A stretch of 28,857 bases of DNA from an uncultured Georgenia sp. (GTDB lineage: Bacteria > Actinomycetota > Actinomycetes > Actinomycetales > Actinomycetaceae). A model generated the notes under the pieces. It was not told the DNA's origin. It saw only the letters and a list, made by a program, of their open reading frames with translations, and did not search any database. Each line of letters begins with the position of its first letter. Within the stretch, counting starts at the first letter, position 1. A program made the position numbers and the translations under genes. The stretch covers positions 1 to 28,857 of the forward strand of contig NZ_CALGNQ010000280.1 of NCBI RefSeq assembly GCF_937958535.1. The letters run 5' to 3'. This document shows positions 22,959 to 28,857 of this stretch, one piece after another.

Positions 22959-23981
22959 GTGAGGTGGGAAGGGCAGGAGATCACCGAGGAGGACGCCGCC
23001 GCACTGCCCGGGCTGGGGCGGATGGCCGGGCTGCTGCGCACCGTCCGCACACCGGACTTCGCCGGCATCGTCTTCCACGAGGTGGCGGCGCGGTCGGTGC
23101 TCAACCGGGTGCCGCCGGCCTCACGGATGCCCTTCCGGTGGACCGTCAACCCCTTCCGCGGCTGCAGCCACGCCTGCGTCTACTGCTACGCCCGGGCCAC
23201 CCACCGCTACCTCGACCTCGACTCCGGCCGCGACTTCGACTCCCAGATCATCGTCAAGGTCAACGCCCCGGACGTCCTGCGCCGCGAGCTGGCCCGCCCG
23301 TCATGGGGGCGGGAGCTGGTCGCGCTCGGCACGAACACCGACCCCTACCAGCGGGCGGAGGGCCGCTACCGGCTCATGCCGGGGATCATCGCGGCGCTGG
23401 CCGACTCCGGCACCCCGCTGTCGGTCCTGACCAAGGGCACGCTGCTGCGCCGCGACCTGCCGCTGCTCCAGGACGCCGCCGCACACGTCCCGGTCTCCCT
23501 CGGCGTCTCGCTGGCCGTGCTCGACGAGGGGCTCCAGCAGCTGGTCGAGCCGGGCACCCCGACGCCGCGGGCGCGGCTCGACCTCGTCCGGGCGATCCGC
23601 GAGGCCGGGCTCGACTGCCACGTCATGGTGGCGCCGGTACTGCCGTGGCTCACCGACTCGCGCGAGCACCTCGACGCGCTCTTGGGCGAGGTCGCCCGCG
23701 CCGGGGCGACGTCGGCCACCGTGTTCGCCGCGCACCTGCGCCCCGGTGTGCGCGAGTGGTACCTGCAGTGGCTGGCGGAGCACCGCCCCGAGCTCGTCGC
23801 GCAGTACCGGCGTCTCTACGGACGCGGGTCCTACGCCCCGACGGCGTACCGCACCTGGCTCGCCGAGCGGGTCGGGCCGCTCCTGCGCGCGCACGGCCTC
23901 GACCGGCCTTCCTCGCTGCGAACGGTGGAGGCGGCGCCGGCGGCCGGCGTCCTTCCCCCGGCGCAGCCGGCACTCTTCTAG
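22959..23981 (+). CDS. Rv2578c-family radical SAM protein, probably SOS-induced
   Basis: This 340-residue enzyme has the radical SAM cluster motif C-x3-C-x2-C at Cys69, Cys73 and Cys76 in RGCSHACVYCYARATH, and later features shared with the spore-photoproduct-lyase-like group: LGTNTDPYQRAEGRYRLMPGIIAAL, PLSVLTKGTLLRRD and VMVAPVLPWLTD. Its reaction is not known. The upstream SOS box suggests a DNA-damage response role. GTG at 22959 is preferred over an in-frame TTG at 22923 because that TTG is part of the -35, the box lies between them, and homologous proteins begin close to VRWEGQ. It is convergent with the lipoprotein gene, with a gap of only 7 bases. Confidence 0.85.
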   Translation: MRWEGQEITEEDAAALPGLGRMAGLLRTVRTPDFAGIVFHEVAARSVLNRVPPASRMPFRWTVNPFRGCSHACVYCYARATHRYLDLDSGRDFDSQIIVKVNAPDVLRRELARPSWGRELVALGTNTDPYQRAEGRYRLMPGIIAALADSGTPLSVLTKGTLLRRDLPLLQDAAAHVPVSLGVSLAVLDEGLQQLVEPGTPTPRARLDLVRAIREAGLDCHVMVAPVLPWLTDSREHLDALLGEVARAGATSATVFAAHLRPGVREWYLQWLAEHRPELVAQYRRLYGRGSYAPTAYRTWLAERVGPLLRAHGLDRPSSLRTVEAAPAAGVLPPAQPALF

Positions 23982-23988
23982 GGCCGGC

Positions 23989-25128
23989 TCACCATGCGAA
24001 GGGCAGGGCGCCGCGGGGGCTCGCCGGGTCCAGGTGCTGTGCCGCGAGCCCCTGGACCGGGGCCAGGACGGCGACGACGGTCGCGCCGTCCTGGCCCACC
24101 TCCTCCAGCTCGACGAGCTCGGTCACCGGCCGCTGCCCGTCCACGGTGCCCTCCTGCCACACACGCGAGACGTGCTCCACCTGGGACCCGGCGGTGGCGG
24201 GGTCGGTGAAGCGGTAGACGGCCAGGAGGCGGACACCACCGTCCGTGGCCACCGACCCGAGACCCACGGCGAGCGGGGGCGCGGTGACGAGCGGCGGGCG
24301 CTGCGCACCCGGGTCGAGCACCGGGCCGATGATGGTGTCGGCGCTCATCGGCGGGGCGAGCACGCTCAGCGCGAAGGCGTCGGCCAGGGCCGCGACGACG
24401 CCCGTCACCGCCTCGTCCTGCGCCAGCGTGGCCCCCTGCTCGGTGAGGAACGTGCGGGCGGCGGACGTCGTGGTCGTGACGAGGGCCGTGTCGTCGCGGA
24501 ACGCCAGCCGCAGCGGCGCGCCGAGCTGGCGCAGCGGGGTCGTCGCAGTGCCGTCGAACTCGTGGTCCGCGCCCCTCCCGACGGTGAGGATCCCGCCCTC
24601 GAGCGGCTCCACGGTGTCCGCCGCGGCGTCCTCGTCCACCCCGGTGAGGAGGACCGACTCCTCCGGCGGCGCGCCGACGTACGCGAACGCCGTCGCGTCC
24701 GCGACGGACCAGCCCAGCTCGGGGTCGACCCCCGCCTGCAGCTCGCGCCTGAACCCGGGCGGCAGCGGGACGTGGACACCGGTCTGCGGGCTGCCGGTGG
24801 TGAGGTCCAGCGCCCACTGCCGGCGGGCGGTGGGCGGGTGCTCGACACCCGCCACCTCGGCCGCCACCCCGAGGTCCGCCGCTTGGACGACGAGCCGGTC
24901 GGTGCGCGGCGTGGGCAGCCGGCCCACGAGGTCGGGGAGGTCGGTGGGCTCCGGGAGGTCGCCGTCCGGGCGGTCCGGCTCTGCGCTGCCCGTGGCGACG
25001 TCGCCGCCCTCGGCCGCGGTGGGGTCGCCGTCGTCGCCGGTGGGGACGCCGTCGTCGCTGCTGCACGCGGCCAGGGCCAACGCCGCGGCGGCGACGGTCG
25101 TCGCCAGGGTCCTGCGGACGGCTCTCAT
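23989..25128 (-). CDS. Lipoprotein of unknown function
   Basis: I do not recognise this family. The 379-residue product begins with a signal peptide and lipobox LAAC (Cys22), then an Asp/Gly/Pro-rich linker up to about residue 65 and a folded region to the end with no membrane segment. Recurrent strands such as DRLVVQAADLGVAAEVAGV, ESVLLTGVDEDAAADTVEPLEGG and VRLLAVYRFTDPATAGSQVEHVSRVW suggest an alpha/beta outer-surface domain of the type seen in actinobacterial hypothetical lipoproteins. No catalytic motif is visible. ATG at 25128 was used; no strong ribosome binding site is seen. The Nudix gene ends 22 bases upstream on the same strand, so it may be the last gene of that operon. Confidence 0.8.
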   Translation of the reverse strand: MRAVRRTLATTVAAAALALAACSSDDGVPTGDDGDPTAAEGGDVATGSAEPDRPDGDLPEPTDLPDLVGRLPTPRTDRLVVQAADLGVAAEVAGVEHPPTARRQWALDLTTGSPQTGVHVPLPPGFRRELQAGVDPELGWSVADATAFAYVGAPPEESVLLTGVDEDAAADTVEPLEGGILTVGRGADHEFDGTATTPLRQLGAPLRLAFRDDTALVTTTTSAARTFLTEQGATLAQDEAVTGVVAALADAFALSVLAPPMSADTIIGPVLDPGAQRPPLVTAPPLAVGLGSVATDGGVRLLAVYRFTDPATAGSQVEHVSRVWQEGTVDGQRPVTELVELEEVGQDGATVVAVLAPVQGLAAQHLDPASPRGALPFAW

Positions 25129-25150
25129 GACCGCAGGCTACCGGGCCGCC

Positions 25151-25873
25151 TCAGCCCTCGGCGGTGGTCGGCGGACCGCCGTGCGCCTCGGCGAGCGACA
25201 TCCGGTGCACCCGGTCGCGGTCCCACGGCCGGGTCCAGCCGAGCTCGTCGAGGACGTGGTCCAGGAGGTTGCCGGTGAACCCCCACACCCACCCACCGGG
25301 GACGAGGAACCCGGCGCTGGTGTGGGTGAGCAGCCGCACCCGGGCCCGTGAGGCGGGGTCGAGGAGGTGGCCCACCGGCACCCGCAGCGTGTGGAGCACC
25401 TCGCCGTCGTCCACCTCGGCGAGGTCGGTGCCGTCCTCCGCCCAGCCCACCACCGGTGTCACGGCGTAGCGGCTGATCGGGACCGCGAGTCGGGGCAGCG
25501 TCCCGATGACCTCGACCCGCTCCGGGGGGAGCCCGATCTCCTCGTGGGTCTCCCGCAGCGCGGTGTGGACGATGTCGCGGTCCTCCGGGTCGCGCCGACC
25601 GCCGGGGAGCGCGATCTGCCCGGGGTGGTGGCGCAGGAGCGGGGAGCGCTGGACGAGGAAGAGGTCCGCCCCGGGAGGCCCGGCCTCCGGCGCGGCCGTC
25701 GGGGTGAGGAGCAGGAGGACCGCCGCCTCGCGGTAGTCCGCCTGGGTGCGGGGGTCGAAGCGATGGACGTCGGGGACGTCGCCCAGCTCGCCGCGTGCCG
25801 CCCGGGCGACGAGGTCCGCCAGGTCGCTGCGTACCGCCGTCGTGTCCACCGGGACACCATAGGCCGTGCTCAC
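25151..25873 (-). CDS. Nudix hydrolase, CoA pyrophosphatase type
   Basis: This 240-residue protein contains a complete Nudix box beginning at Gly92 (G-x5-E-x7-R-E-x2-E-E-x-G) with REThEEIG at 107-114, which binds the catalytic magnesium. Just before it, VQRSPLLRHHPGQIALPGGRRDPED is the accessory motif of CoA pyrophosphatases (NUDT7/UPF0035 group), which split CoA or acyl-CoA into phosphopantetheine and 3',5'-ADP. The N-terminal 50 residues are a helical extension. GTG at 25873 overlaps the stop of the upstream gene by 4 bases (GTGA) and is preferred for that reason; a GTG at 25849 is the alternative. Confidence 0.88.
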   Translation of the reverse strand: MSTAYGVPVDTTAVRSDLADLVARAARGELGDVPDVHRFDPRTQADYREAAVLLLLTPTAAPEAGPPGADLFLVQRSPLLRHHPGQIALPGGRRDPEDRDIVHTALRETHEEIGLPPERVEVIGTLPRLAVPISRYAVTPVVGWAEDGTDLAEVDDGEVLHTLRVPVGHLLDPASRARVRLLTHTSAGFLVPGGWVWGFTGNLLDHVLDELGWTRPWDRDRVHRMSLAEAHGGPPTTAEG

Positions 25874-27021
25874 CGGTCGGCCTGCGCCACGAGCCAGGCC
25901 TCGTCGACGGCGACGACGCGGTCGTCGTCGGGGGCCGGGTCCCCGCGGAAGGTGTTGGAGGTGAGCAGCCACAGCCGCCCGTCCGGGGCGAGGGCAACCT
26001 CGCGCAGCCGCCCGTACTCGCCGTGGAGCAGCCGCTGCGGCTCGCCGCCGTCGAGCGGCACGCGCCACAGCGACTGTCCGCGTAGCGCGGCCAGGTAGAC
26101 CGCCTCCGCGGTCACCGCGATCCCGCTCGGGGAGGCGTCGGCCGGGCGCCACTGGTGGAGCGGGTCGGTGTACTCCTCCCCGCCCCCGGTGCCCTCCACC
26201 ACCGGCCAGCCGTAGTTCCGGCCGGGCTCGATGCGGTTGAGCTCGTCCCAGGTGTCCTGGCCGAACTCCGAGGCGTACATGCGGCCCTCGGCGTCCCAGC
26301 CCAGGCCCTGGACGTTGCGGTGCCCCAGGGACCACACGGGCGACCCCGCCCGCGGGTTGTCCGCCGGGGGCTCGCCGTCCTCGTCCACCCGCAGGATCTT
26401 CCCGGCGAGCGAGTCCGGGTTCTGCGAGCGGGAAGGGACGGCCGCGTCCCCGGTCGCGACGTAGAGGTGGCCGTCGGGGCCGAAGGCGATCCGGCCGCCG
26501 GAGTGGTAGGTCTCGCGCGGGATCCCGTCGAGGACGACGGTGTCGGGCACCAGCTCGCCACCCTCGTGGACCATGCGCAGCACCCGGTTGTCCCGCGGGC
26601 TCGTGAAGTAGACGAAGACCCGGCGGTTCTCCGCGTAGCCGGGGGAGACGGCGATGCCCAGGAGGCCGCTCTCGTTGTCCGCCGCGACGTCGGGGACCGT
26701 CGCCAGCACGCGCGGCTCGTCATCGGGGACGAGGTGGAGCACGCGGGCGGTGTCCCGCTCGGTCAGCAGGGCCGAGCCGTCGGGCAGGAAGTCCACGCCC
26801 CACGGCACGTCCAGCCCGGTGGCCAGCACCTCCGGCTCCCGCGGCTCGGTCGCCTCGGGCGTCGGTCCCGCAGTGGGTGGGGATGTCGGCTCCGCGGTGG
26901 TCGGCGGCGCGCTCGTCGTCGGGACCGACGTGGGCTCCGGCGTGGTCGGTCCGGGGTCGTCGGTGCCGCACGCGGCCAGGGCGATGACGGCGAGCACCGC
27001 CGCCACCTCTCGGCGGGTCAT
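25870..27021 (-). CDS. Lipoprotein PQQ-dependent sugar dehydrogenase-like (GSDH family) beta-propeller
   Basis: This 383-residue protein has a signal peptide with lipobox LAAC (Cys18), a Thr/Pro-rich linker (about 19-60) for spacing from the membrane, and a six-bladed propeller of the GSDH/YliI type: VLATGLDVPWGVDFLPDGSALLTER, GLLGIAVSPGY, HSGGRIAFGPDGHLYVATGD, SLGHRNVQGLGWD and GRNYGWPVVEG. Related enzymes oxidise aldose sugars with PQQ as cofactor; whether PQQ is made or only scavenged here cannot be seen. ATG at 27021 has TATCCT six bases upstream, suggesting a leaderless message. It heads an operon with the Nudix gene, which overlaps its stop by 4 bases. Confidence 0.88.
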   Translation of the reverse strand: MTRREVAAVLAVIALAACGTDDPGPTTPEPTSVPTTSAPPTTAEPTSPPTAGPTPEATEPREPEVLATGLDVPWGVDFLPDGSALLTERDTARVLHLVPDDEPRVLATVPDVAADNESGLLGIAVSPGYAENRRVFVYFTSPRDNRVLRMVHEGGELVPDTVVLDGIPRETYHSGGRIAFGPDGHLYVATGDAAVPSRSQNPDSLAGKILRVDEDGEPPADNPRAGSPVWSLGHRNVQGLGWDAEGRMYASEFGQDTWDELNRIEPGRNYGWPVVEGTGGGEEYTDPLHQWRPADASPSGIAVTAEAVYLAALRGQSLWRVPLDGGEPQRLLHGEYGRLREVALAPDGRLWLLTSNTFRGDPAPDDDRVVAVDEAWLVAQADR

Positions 27022-27027
27022 CAGGTC

Positions 27028-27033
27028 AGGATA
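27028..27033 (-). promoter_or_regulatory. -10 box of a probable leaderless promoter for the GSDH-family gene
   Basis: The minus strand reads TATCCT, fitting TANNNT, with only 6 bases between it and the ATG at 27021. No ribosome binding site is present. Confidence 0.5.
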
Positions 27034-27089
27034 CGGGTCCGTCCCCGCTCGCCGAGGGGCCCGGCTGCCTGTCGACGCGGTCCGTGCCG

Positions 27090-27114
27090 CCGGGGTGACC
27101 GTCGTTCACCCCGG
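27090..27114. promoter_or_regulatory. Inverted repeat between divergent dehydrogenase and epimerase-like genes
   Basis: CCGGGGTGA (27090-27098) and TCACCCCGG (27106-27114) are perfect inverse complements with a 7-base spacer. It lies between two divergent start codons, so it is not a terminator of either gene. A shared operator is the simplest reading. Confidence 0.45.
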
Positions 27115-27150
27115 CTGACCGCCGGGAGGGGTACCACCGGAGGAACGGAG

Positions 27151-28086
27151 ATGTCGATGAGAGCTGTCGTGCTGGGAGCAACGGGGACGGTCGGCCGCGT
27201 CGCGGTCCCGCACCTGGTGGCCGCGGGGTACGACGTGCTGGCCCATGCGCGGTCCGCCGACGGCGCTGCCCGTCTGGCCGCGCTGGGAGCCACCCCGCTG
27301 CTCGGGGACAGCGACCACCTGCGGACACTGCGCGAGTGGTTCCGAGGGGCGGACGCGGTCGTCGACCTGCGGGTCGCGGTCCCGGCGACGAGCCGGGCGA
27401 TGCGCCCGTGGGCGTGGCGCGAGTACGCCCGGCTGCGGGGCGAGGCGGCCGTGATGCTGGTCGATGCGGCCCTGCTGGAGGATGTGCCGCGGGTCGTGCA
27501 CGACACGGTCACCATGGTCTACGCCGACGGCCGGTCCACCCCGCTGACCGAGGACGCACCGGTCGACGCGCCCGGCGCGCTGGCCGCCAACCTCGTCACC
27601 GAGCACCAGCTCGGACGGGTCACCGCCGCCGGCGGTGCGGGCGTCGCGCTGCGGCTGGCCCCGCTCTACGGGCCGGACGACGAGCTCAGCGCCCGGGTCG
27701 TCGCGGGGGCCCGCCGAGGTCGCGTGCCCCTGCTCGGGCCGGTCGACGGCTGGACGAGCGCGCTGCACACCGACGACGCAGGAGCGGCCGTGCTCACCGC
27801 CCTGACGGCCCCCGGCGGGGTCTACAACGTCGCCGACGACGAGCCCCTCACCCGGCGGGAGCTGCTCGCCGTGCTGGCCGACGCCGTCGGCGTACCGACG
27901 GTGCGCGGCCTGCCGGACGCCCTGGTGCGGGCGGCACCCGCACCGCTGCGCTCGCTGGCCCGCTCGCACCGGGTCGACGCCGGCCGGTTCCACGCCCTGG
28001 GGTGGCGGCCGAGCGTGCCGAGCCGCCGCCAGGGGTGGCCCATGGCCGTCGCCGGCAGCCGACCCGTACGGGTGCTGCAGCGCTGA
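27151..28086 (+). CDS. NAD(P)-binding epimerase/dehydratase-like protein (extended SDR)
   Basis: This 311-residue protein has an N-terminal Rossmann motif GATGTVG (residues 9-15) and a C-terminal half with typical extended-SDR strands (LRLAPLYGPDDELS, ALHTDDAGAAVLTAL, GVYNVADDEPLTRREL). The usual catalytic Tyr-x3-Lys is not present: the expected place reads ALAANLVTEHQ, so it may be a nucleotide-binding or substrate-sensing member, or use another base. Substrate unknown. ATG at 27151 follows GGAGG at 7 bases; a second ATG two codons later is possible. It is divergent from the GSDH-type gene and shares the inverted repeat at 27090-27114. Confidence 0.82.
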   Translation: MSMRAVVLGATGTVGRVAVPHLVAAGYDVLAHARSADGAARLAALGATPLLGDSDHLRTLREWFRGADAVVDLRVAVPATSRAMRPWAWREYARLRGEAAVMLVDAALLEDVPRVVHDTVTMVYADGRSTPLTEDAPVDAPGALAANLVTEHQLGRVTAAGGAGVALRLAPLYGPDDELSARVVAGARRGRVPLLGPVDGWTSALHTDDAGAAVLTALTAPGGVYNVADDEPLTRRELLAVLADAVGVPTVRGLPDALVRAAPAPLRSLARSHRVDAGRFHALGWRPSVPSRRQGWPMAVAGSRPVRVLQR

Positions 28087-28116
28087 GGCCCCCCGACGCG
28101 CGACGGTGGCGGCCGG

Positions 28117-28503
28117 TCAGCCGGTCCCGCAGAGCTGGGAGCGCACGCGCTCCGGCCGCCAGTAGGAGCGCAGCTCGACGATGCGCCCGGCGCCGTCGGT
28201 GTCGACGATGTCGATGCCCTCGGCCTCCGCGTGCCGACCGGTCCAGCCCTCGCCCGAGACGCTCCACTTCACCGCCGCCCGGGTCCCGGTGACCACGACG
28301 AGGTCCTCGGTGACGCCGAGGCGGCGGAAGGGGCAGGTGAGCTCCTCCCAGAGGTCGCGCAGCGCGGTCGGGCCGGACAGCGGCGGGCTGTCCGCGGGGT
28401 TGTGGACCTGGGCACCGGGCGCGAAGAGGGCGAGCCAGGACTCGACGTCGCCGGACCGCAGCGCGGCGTAGTACGACTCGACAGTGGCCTGTGTGGTGCT
28501 CAT
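28117..28503 (-). CDS. NTF2-like/SnoaL-type small protein
   Basis: This 128-residue protein has the nuclear transport factor 2 fold: an N-terminal helix (TVESYYAALRSGDVESWLALFAP), then GAQVHNPADSPPLSGPTALRDLWEEL and beta strands DLVVVTGTRAAVKWSV and GIDIVDTDGAGRIVELRSYW. Members include polyketide cyclases, steroid isomerases and binding proteins; the pocket here is not assignable. The ATG at 28503 overlaps the stop of the upstream gene by 4 bases (ATGA) and has no good ribosome binding site, so it is probably translated by coupling to that gene. Confidence 0.82.
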   Translation of the reverse strand: MSTTQATVESYYAALRSGDVESWLALFAPGAQVHNPADSPPLSGPTALRDLWEELTCPFRRLGVTEDLVVVTGTRAAVKWSVSGEGWTGRHAEAEGIDIVDTDGAGRIVELRSYWRPERVRSQLCGTG

Positions 28504-28857
28504 ACGGTTCGGGCGTTCGTTCGGGACGACCGGCGGTCATCGGTGGTGGTCAGCCGCCAGGCCGGGGTCGCGGCCGGGTCGGGGGTGTAGACACAGTAGA
28601 CCCCTGTGCGCACCGACGTGCTCAGATGGTGCCCGAGCGACGGCGCCCCCTCGGCGATCCGCGCGATCGCGGCCCGGATGGCCCGGGAGACGTTGACCCG
28701 TGCCCGCTCGGCCGCCGTGCCGGTGGTCCGGTCGCGTCCCCCGAGGCCGACCGCTCGGGCCAGCTCCTGGGCGAGCGCGTCGATCTCCTCCTGGGCACGC
28801 GCGGCCCGGTCCACGTGCCCCAGCTCCTCGGCGTCGGCGACCTCGGCCCGCAGCTCC
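28500..28857 (-). CDS. C-terminal part of a regulator-type protein, cut by window edge
   Basis: The frame enters from the right edge and ends at 28500; about 118 C-terminal residues are visible. It begins in an Ala/Glu/Arg-rich coiled stretch and contains IDALAQELARAVGLGGRDR, AERARVNVSRAIRAAIARIAE and the terminal pattern STSVRTGVYCVYTPDP. This C-terminal signature, as I recall it, belongs to actinobacterial ATPases and cyclase-like regulators whose catalytic parts lie upstream, beyond the window. A methionine-type start inside (GTG at 28814) is possible but unlikely because the frame and style continue past it. Function is not assignable. It overlaps the NTF2-like gene by 4 bases. Confidence 0.65.
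   Translation of the reverse strand, partial: ELRAEVADAEELGHVDRAARAQEEIDALAQELARAVGLGGRDRTTGTAAERARVNVSRAIRAAIARIAEGAPSLGHHLSTSVRTGVYCVYTPDPAATPAWRLTTTDDRRSSRTNARTV

Noticed and set aside
1..28857. CRISPR arrays, tRNA or rRNA genes, transposases, phage genes and attachment sites
   Set aside because: None was seen on either strand; the only tandem repeats are the 9-bp array, the amidase modules and the short hemH leader repeat.

Overview
The window is very GC-rich (third codon positions are almost all G or C) and its gene content is that of a Gram-positive high-GC actinobacterium, most likely of the Micrococcales type. Indicators are the coproporphyrin-type haem genes (ferrochelatase followed by HemQ/ChdC), an Rv2578c-family radical SAM protein, an actinobacterial SOS box, lipoprotein and Tat signal peptides, a PGRP-type cell-wall amidase, and many genes that appear to be leaderless or to start with GTG or TTG. 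It is chromosomal and gene-dense. I saw no insertion sequence, phage gene, tRNA, rRNA or CRISPR array, and no gap between genes exceeds 300 bases.

Layout. 1-407: start of a TPR-like protein cut by the window edge. 533-1885: MATE efflux pump, divergent from a secreted peptidoglycan amidase (2040-4136) that ends in five 135-bp repeats; between them lie six copies of a 9-bp GTGAC-type repeat. 4140-10695, all minus strand: MshA-like glycosyltransferase, sodium/amino-acid symporter, FAD oxidase, TauE/SafE transporter and SelO. 10885-11835: alcohol dehydrogenase ending in a 17-bp perfect hairpin. 11980-15001, plus strand: copper/peroxidase cluster of a histidine-rich membrane protein, CopC, PCu(A)C and a Tat-exported DyP peroxidase; the last three overlap by 4 bp each.

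15011-20720 is an iron/tetrapyrrole region. A FecCD/BtuCD-type importer (permease, ATPase, binding lipoprotein) with a GntR regulator behind it reads left, and hemH-hemQ read right. The divergent intergenic region holds a 26-bp near-perfect palindrome and a possibly structured leader on the importer side. 20766-22843: SulP anion transporter with a cysteine-free ArsR regulator, whose promoter sits inside a 12-8-12 inverted repeat. 22959-23981: radical SAM gene whose promoter carries an SOS (LexA) box with 11 of 12 bases matching the consensus. 23989-27021: unknown lipoprotein, Nudix CoA pyrophosphatase and a GSDH-type lipoprotein dehydrogenase. 27151-28086: NAD(P)-binding epimerase-like protein. 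28117-28857: NTF2-like protein coupled to the 3' end of a regulator-type gene that runs off the window.

No wholly new system is evident. The most interesting signals are regulatory: the SOS box on the radical SAM gene, the 9-bp repeat array on the amidase promoter, and the haem/importer palindrome. All functional calls are by family recognition from translated sequence; no database search was run.
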